A DNA stretch of 5,368 nt. It comes from an uncultured Porphyromonas sp. GTDB taxonomy: Bacteria; Bacteroidota; Bacteroidia; Bacteroidales; Porphyromonadaceae. Below are positions 1 through 5,368 of the stretch, piece by piece. The notes beneath the pieces were generated by a model. It worked only from the letters and a program-made list of their open reading frames with translations, made no database searches and was not told where the DNA came from. Both the position numbers and the translations under genes were made by a program. Numbering within the stretch: position 1 is the first letter of the stretch; the number at the start of each line of letters is the position of its first letter. The stretch is taken from NCBI RefSeq assembly GCF_947254915.1, contig NZ_CAMYEZ010000129.1, forward strand, positions 1-5,368, given 5' to 3'.

Positions 1-295
1 TAGGCGTTGTAGTAGCTTTGCTAGGTGCGGGTTGATCCGTTGTGACCGCTACTTTGTTATTAGGCAAGTATTGGTCGGGAGCTAGATCATGAGCCACCTT
101 ATTATATATAGGAGTCGTCGGGCAACTAGTCAGCTCGTCAGCCATCGGCTCGTGATGCTGATGGCGTGCAGACTTTCGCTGAGCGACCAGACGCTCCAGG
201 ACGTCAATCGTAGGAGAGAAGTTTTCAGAGGCAGGCATACGATGAATTCGACCAAATAGACATAAGCGACTGCTAAGGTACTCATTTTCTACCAT
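1..295 (-). CDS. Hypothetical protein, N-terminal part only (runs off the left edge)
   Basis: The minus strand is open from the ATG at 295-293 to the window edge (98 codons, no stop seen), so only the amino end is visible. The frame is open further upstream to a TAG at 343-341. I chose ATG 295 as the first ATG after that stop; the ATG at 238 is a plausible alternative. The visible protein begins MVENEYLSSRLCLFGRIHRM, has a short amphipathic stretch (IDVLERLVAQR), a His-rich patch (RHQHHEP) and a Pro/Thr-rich end (DQPAPSKATTTP). There is no signal peptide or membrane segment, so it is probably cytoplasmic. I do not recognise the family. No TAnnTTTG promoter or Shine-Dalgarno is visible ahead of it. 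It could be a chance frame, but its length, mixed residue composition and absence of stops favour a real gene. Confidence 0.5.
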   Translation of the reverse strand, partial: MVENEYLSSRLCLFGRIHRMPASENFSPTIDVLERLVAQRKSARHQHHEPMADELTSCPTTPIYNKVAHDLAPDQYLPNNKVAVTTDQPAPSKATTTP

Positions 296-340
296 ACTCA
301 CAGCCCGATGACAACCTAGGGATATATAGATGAGACCTCG

Positions 341-610
341 CTATGTAGCGCTATCAACTCCATCTATAGCTACTCCTACATCTCCATTGAGGGCAATCTC
401 TCCCGAGGTATTTCCCCAATAACTCACGAGAAAATGAAAATTCTCCACCGAGGGGCAGAATAAAACTTCGGAAGAATGAAATGAAACTTCGGAAGAATGA
501 AATGAAAGTTCCGAAGAATTTTTCGTTTCCTCACTGGATAATCCAGAATCCCCACGGAGGAATTGTTCAAGTCGTTCCACCCTCTCAACCTTCGTCACAG
601 AGATACACAA
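341..610 (-). CDS. Doubtful small open frame containing a 7-residue repeat
   Basis: This is an 89-codon minus-strand frame with no ATG start; only TTG (610) or GTG (598) could begin it. The N-terminal part is charged (KVERVERLEQFLRGDSG). The middle is the translation of the 21-bp DNA repeat, giving a near-perfect heptad repeat SFHSSEV. It has no signal peptide or recognisable domain. It lies in the same frame as the partial gene at 1-295, separated by one TAG (343-341) and 15 sense codons. It may therefore be the 5' half of a gene broken by a nonsense codon, a small separate protein, or a non-coding repeat region that happens to lack stops. The lack of ATG and of a promoter makes the coding reading weak. 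Confidence 0.2.
   Translation of the reverse strand: MCISVTKVERVERLEQFLRGDSGLSSEETKNSSELSFHSSEVSFHSSEVLFCPSVENFHFLVSYWGNTSGEIALNGDVGVAIDGVDSAT
463..519. repeat. 21-bp tandem repeat, about 2.7 copies
   Basis: Copies 1 (463-483) and 2 (484-504) are identical over 21 bp, and copy 3 (505-519) is partial and diverged. Each unit has the core cttcggaag, an inverted repeat around a single G. In copy 3 the core reads gttccgaag, so its ttccgaag (509-516) is the exact reverse complement of cttcggaa in copy 2 (487-494). This allows an 8-bp stem with a 14-nt loop. The unit is a multiple of three and keeps the minus frame open. Function is unknown; a repeat-type intergenic element or a protein-binding array are both possible. 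Confidence 0.85.
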
Positions 611-736
611 ATTCCCTCTGCAACTGTCAGAGGATTTTTTTTCAAGAAATTTAGGATTTGTAGCGCCTAGACATCATTTTCAGTGCCTCTGTGTAGCTAT
701 GCAAAGTAAAATCCACGCAAATTATTTGGACAAAAG

Positions 737-768
737 TTGTGCCGTGTCGCTAGTTTTTTATACCTTTG
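737..768 (+). promoter_or_regulatory. Bacteroidota-type promoter of the outer membrane operon
   Basis: TACCTTTG at 761-768 matches the Bacteroidota -7 motif TAnnTTTG exactly. A TTG at 737-739 lies 21 bp upstream, about where the -33 element is expected. Transcription would begin near 775 and give a leader of about 120 nt before the ATG at 897. It faces the two-gene operon, and no better match lies between it and the start codon. Confidence 0.75.
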
Positions 769-778
769 GCAGTAGGAC

Positions 779-822
779 AAACGGAGTCCCCCTTAGCAGG
801 CGCATTTCTATAGCGTCCGTTT
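779..822 (+). promoter_or_regulatory. Predicted stem-loop at the 5' end of the operon mRNA
   Basis: AAACGGA (779-785) and TCCGTTT (816-822) are exact reverse complements and can form a 7-bp stem closing a 30-nt loop that contains a C5 run (788-792). It would lie a few bases from the predicted transcript 5' end. Known 5' stem-loops of this type, as in E. coli ompA mRNA, protect the message from decay; that role here is inferred. The stem is short and the loop long, so the structure is not certain. Confidence 0.35.
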
Positions 823-830
823 TGATTACA

Positions 831-838
831 GGGGGGGG
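831..838 (+). repeat. G8 homopolymer in the operon leader
   Basis: Eight consecutive G lie in the untranslated leader, 58 bases before the ATG at 897. They could pair with the C5 run at 788-792, which would compete with or extend the leader hairpin. Homopolymers of this length can change length by slippage, so the tract might tune expression of the outer membrane operon; only its presence is directly seen. Confidence 0.8.
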
Positions 839-896
839 AGTCACGATGCCCACGTACTAATCACTTAGCATCATCAATCAACTTAATCGTTCGACT

Positions 897-3167
897 ATGA
901 ATAAAAAAATCCTATTACTATGTACAGTCCTTGTAGCTCTGCTGAGCTTCAATGGAACCAAGGCACAGGTCAAGGATGCTAGCGTCACCGTCGGTGGTGG
1001 CGTTGAGTATCAATTCCTAGACAAAGCCCTTAATATTGACAACGCTATGTTCTGGGGCGTACGCGCCGGCTTCGGCTTTGGCCCAGTCGTAGAGCTACGC
1101 GGTGTCTATGACCGCTCTTTCGGCATCAAGTCTAAGCTCAGCAACCCTAATGGAGCGTGGAATATTGATCCCGTCTTCCAAAACAAAATGTCTGATCGCA
1201 GAATCGACATTGAGCGCTACGGAGCTGAGCTCAAGTTCAACCTCCTCGACGGTTACATCCTAGCTCCCTACGTACTCGTTGGAGGTGGTGTACAAAACAT
1301 GAAGTATGAGCTACCCATCGCTGATGACAAGATCGAGATGATGAAGGCTGATCACCTATACTTCTCTGGAGCTCTAGGCTTCAAGATCAACCTCACACGT
1401 CGTATCGCCCTCAACCTATCGGGCAACTATCTAGGCTTCCGTACGGACCTACTTAACCCATACGTTGACATCACCAAGGCTAAGGCAGACAAGAACGGTC
1501 TAGCTCTGATGAACAACTTCTCAGCTCGTGCAGGTCTCTCCATCTACCTCGGTGGCTACAACCCCACAGGAGGCAATGAGGTAAGCCGTGCTTACAGAAA
1601 GTTCTTCTCTAACGGCTTCCGTGGTATGGTCTTCACCGTTGAGCCCTCAATGCTCTACATGGACTTCAACAAGAACTCTTACTGGAATAGCCGTGACTCA
1701 TGGTTCTACGGTGGTCAGCTCGGTCTTGACTTCAATAGCACCTTCGGTGTTCGCGCATTCTACTATCAGGCAGGTCAGCCAGGTAAGAAGCCTAACTTCA
1801 AGTTTGACAACGAGCGCGCTATGTATGGTGGTTACTTCACCGGTCGTCTCAACCTACCTCGTGGTGTGACGCCTTACGTTAACCTCGGTGCTGGTTACCT
1901 CGATGCCAAGCTCTCTGAGAAGGCTTCTGAGCTAGACAAGGCTAATCTACACGATGTAGTCTTCGCTATGGCTGGTTTAGGACTAGAGGTACCCCTCTTC
2001 CGCTATGTCAGCGTGTTCGGTAGTGCCAACTTCATCGCTCACCCAGCTCCTGGCGTCAAGACAGCTTCTATCACAAAGAAGTCTGAGATCCTTGCCAAGA
2101 ATATGGCTTACCAGTTCGGTGTACGCTTTAACCTAGGCAAGCCAGCTCGTCACTATCAGTTTGACACGACTGTAGACGAGGAGGTTCAGGACAAGGTCAA
2201 CGAGATGCGCAACAAGGAGTACCGCGAGTATCGTGAGTACCACTACTATGGTCAGGACAACGATGACGAGTACGTACGTATGACTCCAACTGAGATCGAA
2301 GAGATGGCACAGCGCATCATCGACCGCAACAAGGCTACTAAGGCCGAGCATAGTAAGTGCAAGTCCAAGGGACAGTGCGAGTCTAAGGGACAGTTCCACC
2401 GTCAGCCTAACGATGACGCACTCACACCTCTGGAGCGCGAGCTAGTACATGCCCTCATCGGCAACTCTCCTCAGTATGTTGCTCAGCAGCAGATGCTCCA
2501 GCAGCAAGCTGCTCAGTGCCCTAAGGCTGCAGCTCAGGCTACAGAGGCTCAAGACAACGAGCAGATAGCTAAGCAAAACGAGGAGATCCTCAATCGTCTT
2601 GACGCACTCGACAGAAAGATCGAGCAGAGCGAGCAGATGCGTACACAGCAGCCCGCTACGGCAACGACGATCGTAACGCCTCCTACTCATCCTGCTTATC
2701 AGACTCCTGCTATGACAACGCCAAGTGCTGACGCTACTCCTGCAGACAACGATTCTAACAGTCTCGTACGTCTTAACTCTGTAGGTCTACTCATCGGGAC
2801 GAACCTAGTTAAGCCTCAGGATGCAAACCTACTCAGCACTTTTGCCGTAGGCGCTCGTGCTTACATGCCTATCAGCAACACCAACCTTGACTTCATCCCT
2901 GAGCTCTTCGTAGGCTTTGGCAAGAAGACCACCATCGGTGTATCTGGTAATGTAGCTTACAACTTCAACTTTAAGGAGCTAGGCGACTTCGTACCTTATC
3001 TAGGTGCTGGTATCGGCTGGTTTACAGACACCAAGCTCGGTGCTAACTTCCTCGTAGGTACAGCTTACAAGCTACCACAGCTCAACAGTGCCGTCTTCCT
3101 AGACTACGGCTTCCGTCACTCACTACGCAATCATAGCGTATCTCTCGGATATCGCTTCTACTTCTAA
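897..3167 (+). CDS. Outer membrane protein with three predicted tandem beta-barrel domains and a Cys-containing coiled-coil linker
   Basis: The product is 756 residues, about twice a typical OmpA. Residues 1-23 are a Sec signal peptide (KK, hydrophobic core, cleavage at TKA|Q). Residues about 26-220, 240-415 and 623-756 each look like a small outer membrane barrel with alternating Gly/aromatic strands. Each holds a similar strand motif (APYVLVGGG at 123-131, TPYVNLGAG at 325-333, VPYLGAGIG at 699-707). Each ends with a fit to the BAM beta-signal (RAGLSIYL 211-218, QFGVRFNL 406-413, SLGYRFYF 749-756), and the chain ends in Phe. Residues 416-622 are a periplasmic-type linker: Tyr-rich EYREYREYHYY (441-451), helix MTPTEIEEMAQRI (462-474), Cys 488/494/541, a Gln-rich stretch, coiled coil about 553-580 and a Pro/Thr tail. 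There is no OmpA domain; the next gene supplies one. Barrels 1 and 2 could instead form one 16-strand pore. The start is the first ATG and directly precedes the signal peptide; no Shine-Dalgarno is present. The outer membrane location is well supported and the exact role is unknown. Confidence 0.9.
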   Translation: MNKKILLLCTVLVALLSFNGTKAQVKDASVTVGGGVEYQFLDKALNIDNAMFWGVRAGFGFGPVVELRGVYDRSFGIKSKLSNPNGAWNIDPVFQNKMSDRRIDIERYGAELKFNLLDGYILAPYVLVGGGVQNMKYELPIADDKIEMMKADHLYFSGALGFKINLTRRIALNLSGNYLGFRTDLLNPYVDITKAKADKNGLALMNNFSARAGLSIYLGGYNPTGGNEVSRAYRKFFSNGFRGMVFTVEPSMLYMDFNKNSYWNSRDSWFYGGQLGLDFNSTFGVRAFYYQAGQPGKKPNFKFDNERAMYGGYFTGRLNLPRGVTPYVNLGAGYLDAKLSEKASELDKANLHDVVFAMAGLGLEVPLFRYVSVFGSANFIAHPAPGVKTASITKKSEILAKNMAYQFGVRFNLGKPARHYQFDTTVDEEVQDKVNEMRNKEYREYREYHYYGQDNDDEYVRMTPTEIEEMAQRIIDRNKATKAEHSKCKSKGQCESKGQFHRQPNDDALTPLERELVHALIGNSPQYVAQQQMLQQQAAQCPKAAAQATEAQDNEQIAKQNEEILNRLDALDRKIEQSEQMRTQQPATATTIVTPPTHPAYQTPAMTTPSADATPADNDSNSLVRLNSVGLLIGTNLVKPQDANLLSTFAVGARAYMPISNTNLDFIPELFVGFGKKTTIGVSGNVAYNFNFKELGDFVPYLGAGIGWFTDTKLGANFLVGTAYKLPQLNSAVFLDYGFRHSLRNHSVSLGYRFYF
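2217..2243 (+). repeat. Three 9-bp repeats encoding Glu-Tyr-Arg/His
   Basis: Three adjacent 9-bp units (gagtaccgc, gagtatcgt, gagtaccac) encode EYR EYR EYH at residues 441-449 of the large outer membrane protein, just after barrel 2. The synonymous differences between units suggest an older duplication kept at the protein level. The stretch continues YYGQDNDDEY, giving an acidic, Tyr-rich segment. Confidence 0.7.
2358..2393 (+). repeat. 18-bp tandem duplication encoding CxSKGQ twice
   Basis: Units 2358-2375 and 2376-2393 agree at 16 of 18 bases and encode CKSKGQ and CESKGQ (residues 488-499). With His 485 and His 501 the segment reads H-x2-C-x5-C-x6-H. The duplication created a second Cys in a protein that otherwise has only one more in its mature form (Cys 541). 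Confidence 0.8.
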
Positions 3168-3187
3168 TCACTTATCACTACAACAGT

Positions 3188-4204
3188 ATGACTAAGAAAT
3201 CAATAATAGTCGGGCTGTGCGTGATCCTTCTGTCGGCTGCTGTCTCCACTTCTGTGGAGGCACAGCAAGACAAGCGTCAAGCACCTCGCCAGAAGCGCGA
3301 CCGCACAGAGCGTGTCGACAAGGGCGAGCGTGACAGACGTGAGAAAGTGGTGGTTATGACCAAGCAGGAGCTAGCTACGCTTGTCAATGCTATCGTCACA
3401 GCTGCCGAAGAGAATGACGCTACCGAGGAAGTGAGAAAGCCGGCTTGTCCACATGCACAGCAACGTGACATAACCATCACTGATGACAAGGATAGAGACC
3501 TCCTCTACCTACTACTACAGTATCACAACCTGAATGCGATGAAGGCTTCCGTCCCCACTTTCGCACAGCCCGTCATACAGGCTGGACAGCCTATTAGCTG
3601 GGGAGGACAGCTATACTACCCCGCTGGGAGCAACAACCTAGTCGTCACTCAGGGTGCTCAAGGCGCTCCAGTCGCTAACGATGCTGACAAGATCAAAGCA
3701 CTCGAAGATGAGCTGGCTCGCCTCAAGGAGGCTCAGCAAAACCCGCAGCGTAACGATGATCAGATCGCTCAGCAACTGGCTGCTCTACGTAGTCAGATAG
3801 ATGAGCTAGAGAAGGCTCCTGCACAGGCTCCTGTGTACAACTACGACAACCGTCGGGTGATCCACCAGGACCGCTCTCGCAACAACGTACAGCTCAGTCG
3901 TAGCGTCTTCTTTAAGGTCAATTCAGATGTCCTCAACGCAGAGGGTCTTGAGGCCGTACGTAACGTCGCAGACTTTGTCATCGGCGACCCACGCGCCCTC
4001 GTCCTCGTATACGGCTATGCTAGTATCGATGGTCCTGTAGACTTCAACAATAGACTCGCTGCCAAGCGTGCGGCTAGTGTCATCAAGGCTCTACAAGAGG
4101 CTGGCGTACCAGCAGCCGCTATCAAGCGCTACGACAACGGTGTCGACACGACGCCAGCCAAGCGGACTGACGCACGTCGTGTAGACATGGACGTCATCTA
4201 CTAG
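3188..4204 (+). CDS. Secreted coiled-coil protein with C-terminal OmpA-like peptidoglycan-binding domain and no barrel
   Basis: The product is 338 residues. Residues 1-25 are a Sec signal peptide (cleavage at VEA|Q). A very Arg/Lys-rich stretch follows (26-53), then helix MTKQELATLVNAIV (57-70), a CPH motif (87-89), a Leu-rich helix (DLLYLLLQYHN, 104-114), a Pro/Gln-rich segment and coiled coils at about 164-183 and 190-209. Residues about 237-338 form an OmpA C-terminal domain, which in this family binds diaminopimelate in peptidoglycan. The family pattern GxTDxxG...NxxLxxxRAxxV appears as GYASIDG...NNRLAAKRAASV. Arg 294 fits the conserved ligand Arg, whereas the usual Asp is Ser 279 with Asp 281 two residues on. 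RRVDMDV at 330-336 matches the RRVEIEV-type end. The gene starts 20 bp after the preceding stop, with no promoter or terminator between, so the two are co-transcribed. It lacks the N-terminal barrel usual in OmpA and probably acts in the periplasm as the cell-wall anchor of its neighbour, which is inference. Confidence 0.9.
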   Translation: MTKKSIIVGLCVILLSAAVSTSVEAQQDKRQAPRQKRDRTERVDKGERDRREKVVVMTKQELATLVNAIVTAAEENDATEEVRKPACPHAQQRDITITDDKDRDLLYLLLQYHNLNAMKASVPTFAQPVIQAGQPISWGGQLYYPAGSNNLVVTQGAQGAPVANDADKIKALEDELARLKEAQQNPQRNDDQIAQQLAALRSQIDELEKAPAQAPVYNYDNRRVIHQDRSRNNVQLSRSVFFKVNSDVLNAEGLEAVRNVADFVIGDPRALVLVYGYASIDGPVDFNNRLAAKRAASVIKALQEAGVPAAAIKRYDNGVDTTPAKRTDARRVDMDVIY

Positions 4205-4262
4205 TAATACAACTCCAGTCTGCCTATAGCTAGTCAATAGCAGTAGCAGTCTAATCATACCG

Positions 4263-4300
4263 AAGGAGACTTACACCAAAGAGTGTGTAGGTCTCCTTTT
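4263..4300 (+). terminator. Rho-independent-type terminator of the outer membrane operon
   Basis: AAGGAGACTTACAC (4263-4276) and GTGTAGGTCTCCTT (4285-4298) form a 14-bp stem with a single G-U wobble and an 8-nt loop, followed by a short T run (4297-4300). It lies 58 bases after the stop codon at 4204 and ahead of the next promoter, so it separates the operon from the lipoprotein gene. The T tract is short, but the stem is strong. Confidence 0.85.
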
Positions 4301-4354
4301 GTATTAAGTTCATTTCCACCAAAGGGCACAGTGCGACAAGTGATTTGTTTTTTC

Positions 4355-4362
4355 TACCTTTG
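4355..4362 (+). promoter_or_regulatory. Promoter -7 element of the lipoprotein gene
   Basis: TACCTTTG matches TAnnTTTG exactly and is the same octamer found ahead of the outer membrane operon. No clear TTG lies at the -33 distance; the nearest TTTG (4344-4347) is too close. Transcription would start near 4369 and give a leader of about 40 nt before the ATG at 4410. Its place between a terminator and a start codon supports it. Confidence 0.65.
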
Positions 4363-4409
4363 TACCACTCAGACAGAGAAATTCTCTAGATTCCCTAAGA
4401 CCCAACCAT

Positions 4410-5336
4410 ATGTTCATCAAAACACTACCATTAAGCGTTTTACTCCTAGCTCTGACGCTCTCGCTCATAGCTTGTCACAAGGAGCCAGGCGAAAAGCCGA
4501 AGCCACCCACGGAGCCTACTCAGACAACGCTATCCGTCACACCCGATAAGCTCTCATTACGGATAGGGAAGCATGCACAGCTAAGCGTCTCGGCGACACC
4601 CGCCGATGCGACTCTACGATACACCTATCAGTCAACAAATGAGGCCGTCGCCACCGTCAGCAACCAAGGCTTAGTAACCGCCGTGGCTGAAGGGCACTGT
4701 ACTATAACTATAGCTGCTGGCGAAGCTCGTGTCACCGTTCCTGTCCAAGTCTTGCCTGCCGTCCAGATTGATGCCAAGAGATATATAGGAGCTGATGACC
4801 CCGACAGACGATTTGTCCCAATCTACATACCAATCCTTGCGGAGATAGAGCAACGCAAGGATGAGATACAGGCGGCAAACGAAGCTAAAGATTGGCTCTT
4901 GGAAGGTGATCGTAAGGTACCTAGGAGCCCTTCCTACGCACTCTCCTTTATCGCCCCGAGTCAAGGAGACAATTATACCGACATACGCTACATCAAGCGC
5001 ATCGCTTACAGATACACACCTGGTCGTACGGATCGATCTTTCCTGCTACTCTTCACCGCCTATCTATCCAATGAAGACATTCTCATCAAAGCGTACCAAA
5101 AAGGCAAAGACAGCGAAGCTTACAATCTACTCAAGAGTATCGCTCAGGGGTACGGCTTTACCGAAGACTTTAGTATGACGAAAGATGAAAGAAAAGGGCC
5201 TCTCTTTTATGCTTACTGCAGAGACCGATACCCCGAGGGTGACTTGTGGCTTTGCATCCAGTCTGTGCCTGCTTCCGATGGAGCTGGCTTCGGTCTGAGA
5301 CTACAGATTGCCACGTCTACGGTACCGAAGAAGTAA
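4410..5336 (+). CDS. Lipoprotein with one bacterial Ig-like (BIG2) domain and an unrecognised C-terminal domain
   Basis: The product is 308 residues. It starts with a type II signal peptide (hydrophobic core, lipobox LIAC at 19-22), so Cys 22 should be lipidated. The following HKEPGEKPKPP is charged and Pro-rich; Lys-Glu just after the Cys resembles surface-export signals described in some Bacteroidota lipoproteins, so it may face outward. Residues about 39-115 are a BIG2-type Ig fold: LSVTPDKLSLRIGKHAQLSV, then the typical STNEAVATVSNQGLVTAVAEG and alternating T/I/V strands. Residues about 117-308 form a mixed alpha/beta domain I do not recognise, with a helix (ILAEIEQRKDEIQAANEAKD, 142-161), aromatic strands and Cys 270 and 282 that could form a disulfide. 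The gene has its own promoter and follows a terminator, so it is a separate unit. BIG2 domains often mediate adhesion or act as spacers; the substrate is unknown. ATG 4410 is chosen because it directly precedes the signal peptide. Confidence 0.88.
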   Translation: MFIKTLPLSVLLLALTLSLIACHKEPGEKPKPPTEPTQTTLSVTPDKLSLRIGKHAQLSVSATPADATLRYTYQSTNEAVATVSNQGLVTAVAEGHCTITIAAGEARVTVPVQVLPAVQIDAKRYIGADDPDRRFVPIYIPILAEIEQRKDEIQAANEAKDWLLEGDRKVPRSPSYALSFIAPSQGDNYTDIRYIKRIAYRYTPGRTDRSFLLLFTAYLSNEDILIKAYQKGKDSEAYNLLKSIAQGYGFTEDFSMTKDERKGPLFYAYCRDRYPEGDLWLCIQSVPASDGAGFGLRLQIATSTVPKK

Positions 5337-5368
5337 GCTACCAACCAAGATACCTTTATATATAATAG

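Larger units (their letters stand above)
296..736. other. Long region upstream of the outer membrane operon, no confident gene
   Basis: Apart from the doubtful minus-strand frame and the tandem repeat, I see no supported gene in these 441 bases. A small inverted repeat, cgct-atgt-agcg, lies at 339-350 and overlaps the TAG of the doubtful frame. T-rich and A-rich stretches at 635-660 fit non-coding DNA. No minus-strand match to TAnnTTTG was found that could serve the leftward partial gene. The length of the region ahead of the operon promoter leaves room for regulatory sites I cannot identify. Confidence 0.5.

Noticed and set aside
339..350. Small inverted repeat cgct-atgt-agcg as a terminator
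   Set aside because: The stem is only 4-5 bp and has no T run on either side.
463..519. Tandem repeat considered as a CRISPR array
   Set aside because: Copies are directly adjacent with no spacers, and no cas gene is in the window.
857..867. 11-bp ctaatcactta ahead of the first operon gene, repeated at 3164-3174 ahead of the second
   Set aside because: Distances to the two start codons differ (29 and 13 bases), the second copy overlaps the stop codon, and an 11-bp match may be chance.
2133..2690. Two minus-strand open frames opposite the linker of the large outer membrane protein
   Set aside because: They are Leu/Val-rich antisense reflections of the Gln/Glu/Asp-rich linker codons and have no promoter or independent support.
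4283..4549. Open frame on + strand running through the terminator, promoter and start of the lipoprotein gene
   Set aside because: It overlaps a strong terminator stem and the lipoprotein signal peptide, which is a far better coding call in another frame; its product shows no domain.
5351..5358. TACCTTTA resembling a -7 promoter element after the lipoprotein gene
   Set aside because: The last base differs from TAnnTTTG, no -33 element is seen, and the window ends 10 bases later, so no downstream gene can be tied to it.

Overview
The window looks like a chromosomal segment of a Bacteroidota bacterium, most likely Porphyromonas or a close relative; the species cannot be fixed from sequence alone. 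The reasons are: two intergenic sites match the Bacteroidota -7 promoter motif TAnnTTTG, the start codons lack clear Shine-Dalgarno sequences, the signal peptides end in Ala-Gln, and the main genes encode OmpA-type outer membrane proteins and a Cys-anchored lipoprotein with a bacterial Ig-like (BIG2) domain.

Layout. Bases 1-295 hold the start of an unrecognised minus-strand gene that runs off the left edge. Bases 296-896 form a long upstream region with a doubtful small minus-strand open frame, a 21-bp tandem repeat (463-519), a good promoter (737-768) and a leader of about 120 nt with a predicted hairpin and a G8 tract. Bases 897-4204 hold a two-gene operon (20-bp gap): a 756-residue outer membrane protein and a 338-residue periplasmic protein with an OmpA-like peptidoglycan-binding domain. 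A strong hairpin terminator (4263-4300) closes the operon. A second promoter (4355-4362) drives a separate 308-residue lipoprotein (4410-5336).

How the genes may work together. Classical OmpA is one chain: barrel, linker, peptidoglycan-binding domain. Here these parts seem split over two adjacent genes. The upstream product has what I read as three successive small beta-barrels, each ending in a match to the BAM beta-signal pattern, and no OmpA domain. The downstream product has an OmpA domain and no barrel. Both carry a similar module in the same order: an 'MTxxE' helix, a Cys/His stretch, a second Leu-rich helix and a coiled coil around 'QIA[KQ]Q'. This suggests a paired complex linking outer membrane to peptidoglycan, possibly joined by coiled coil and disulfide. 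That pairing and the three-barrel reading are inferences from sequence and are the most interesting points in the window. No RNA genes, insertion sequences or CRISPR arrays were seen.
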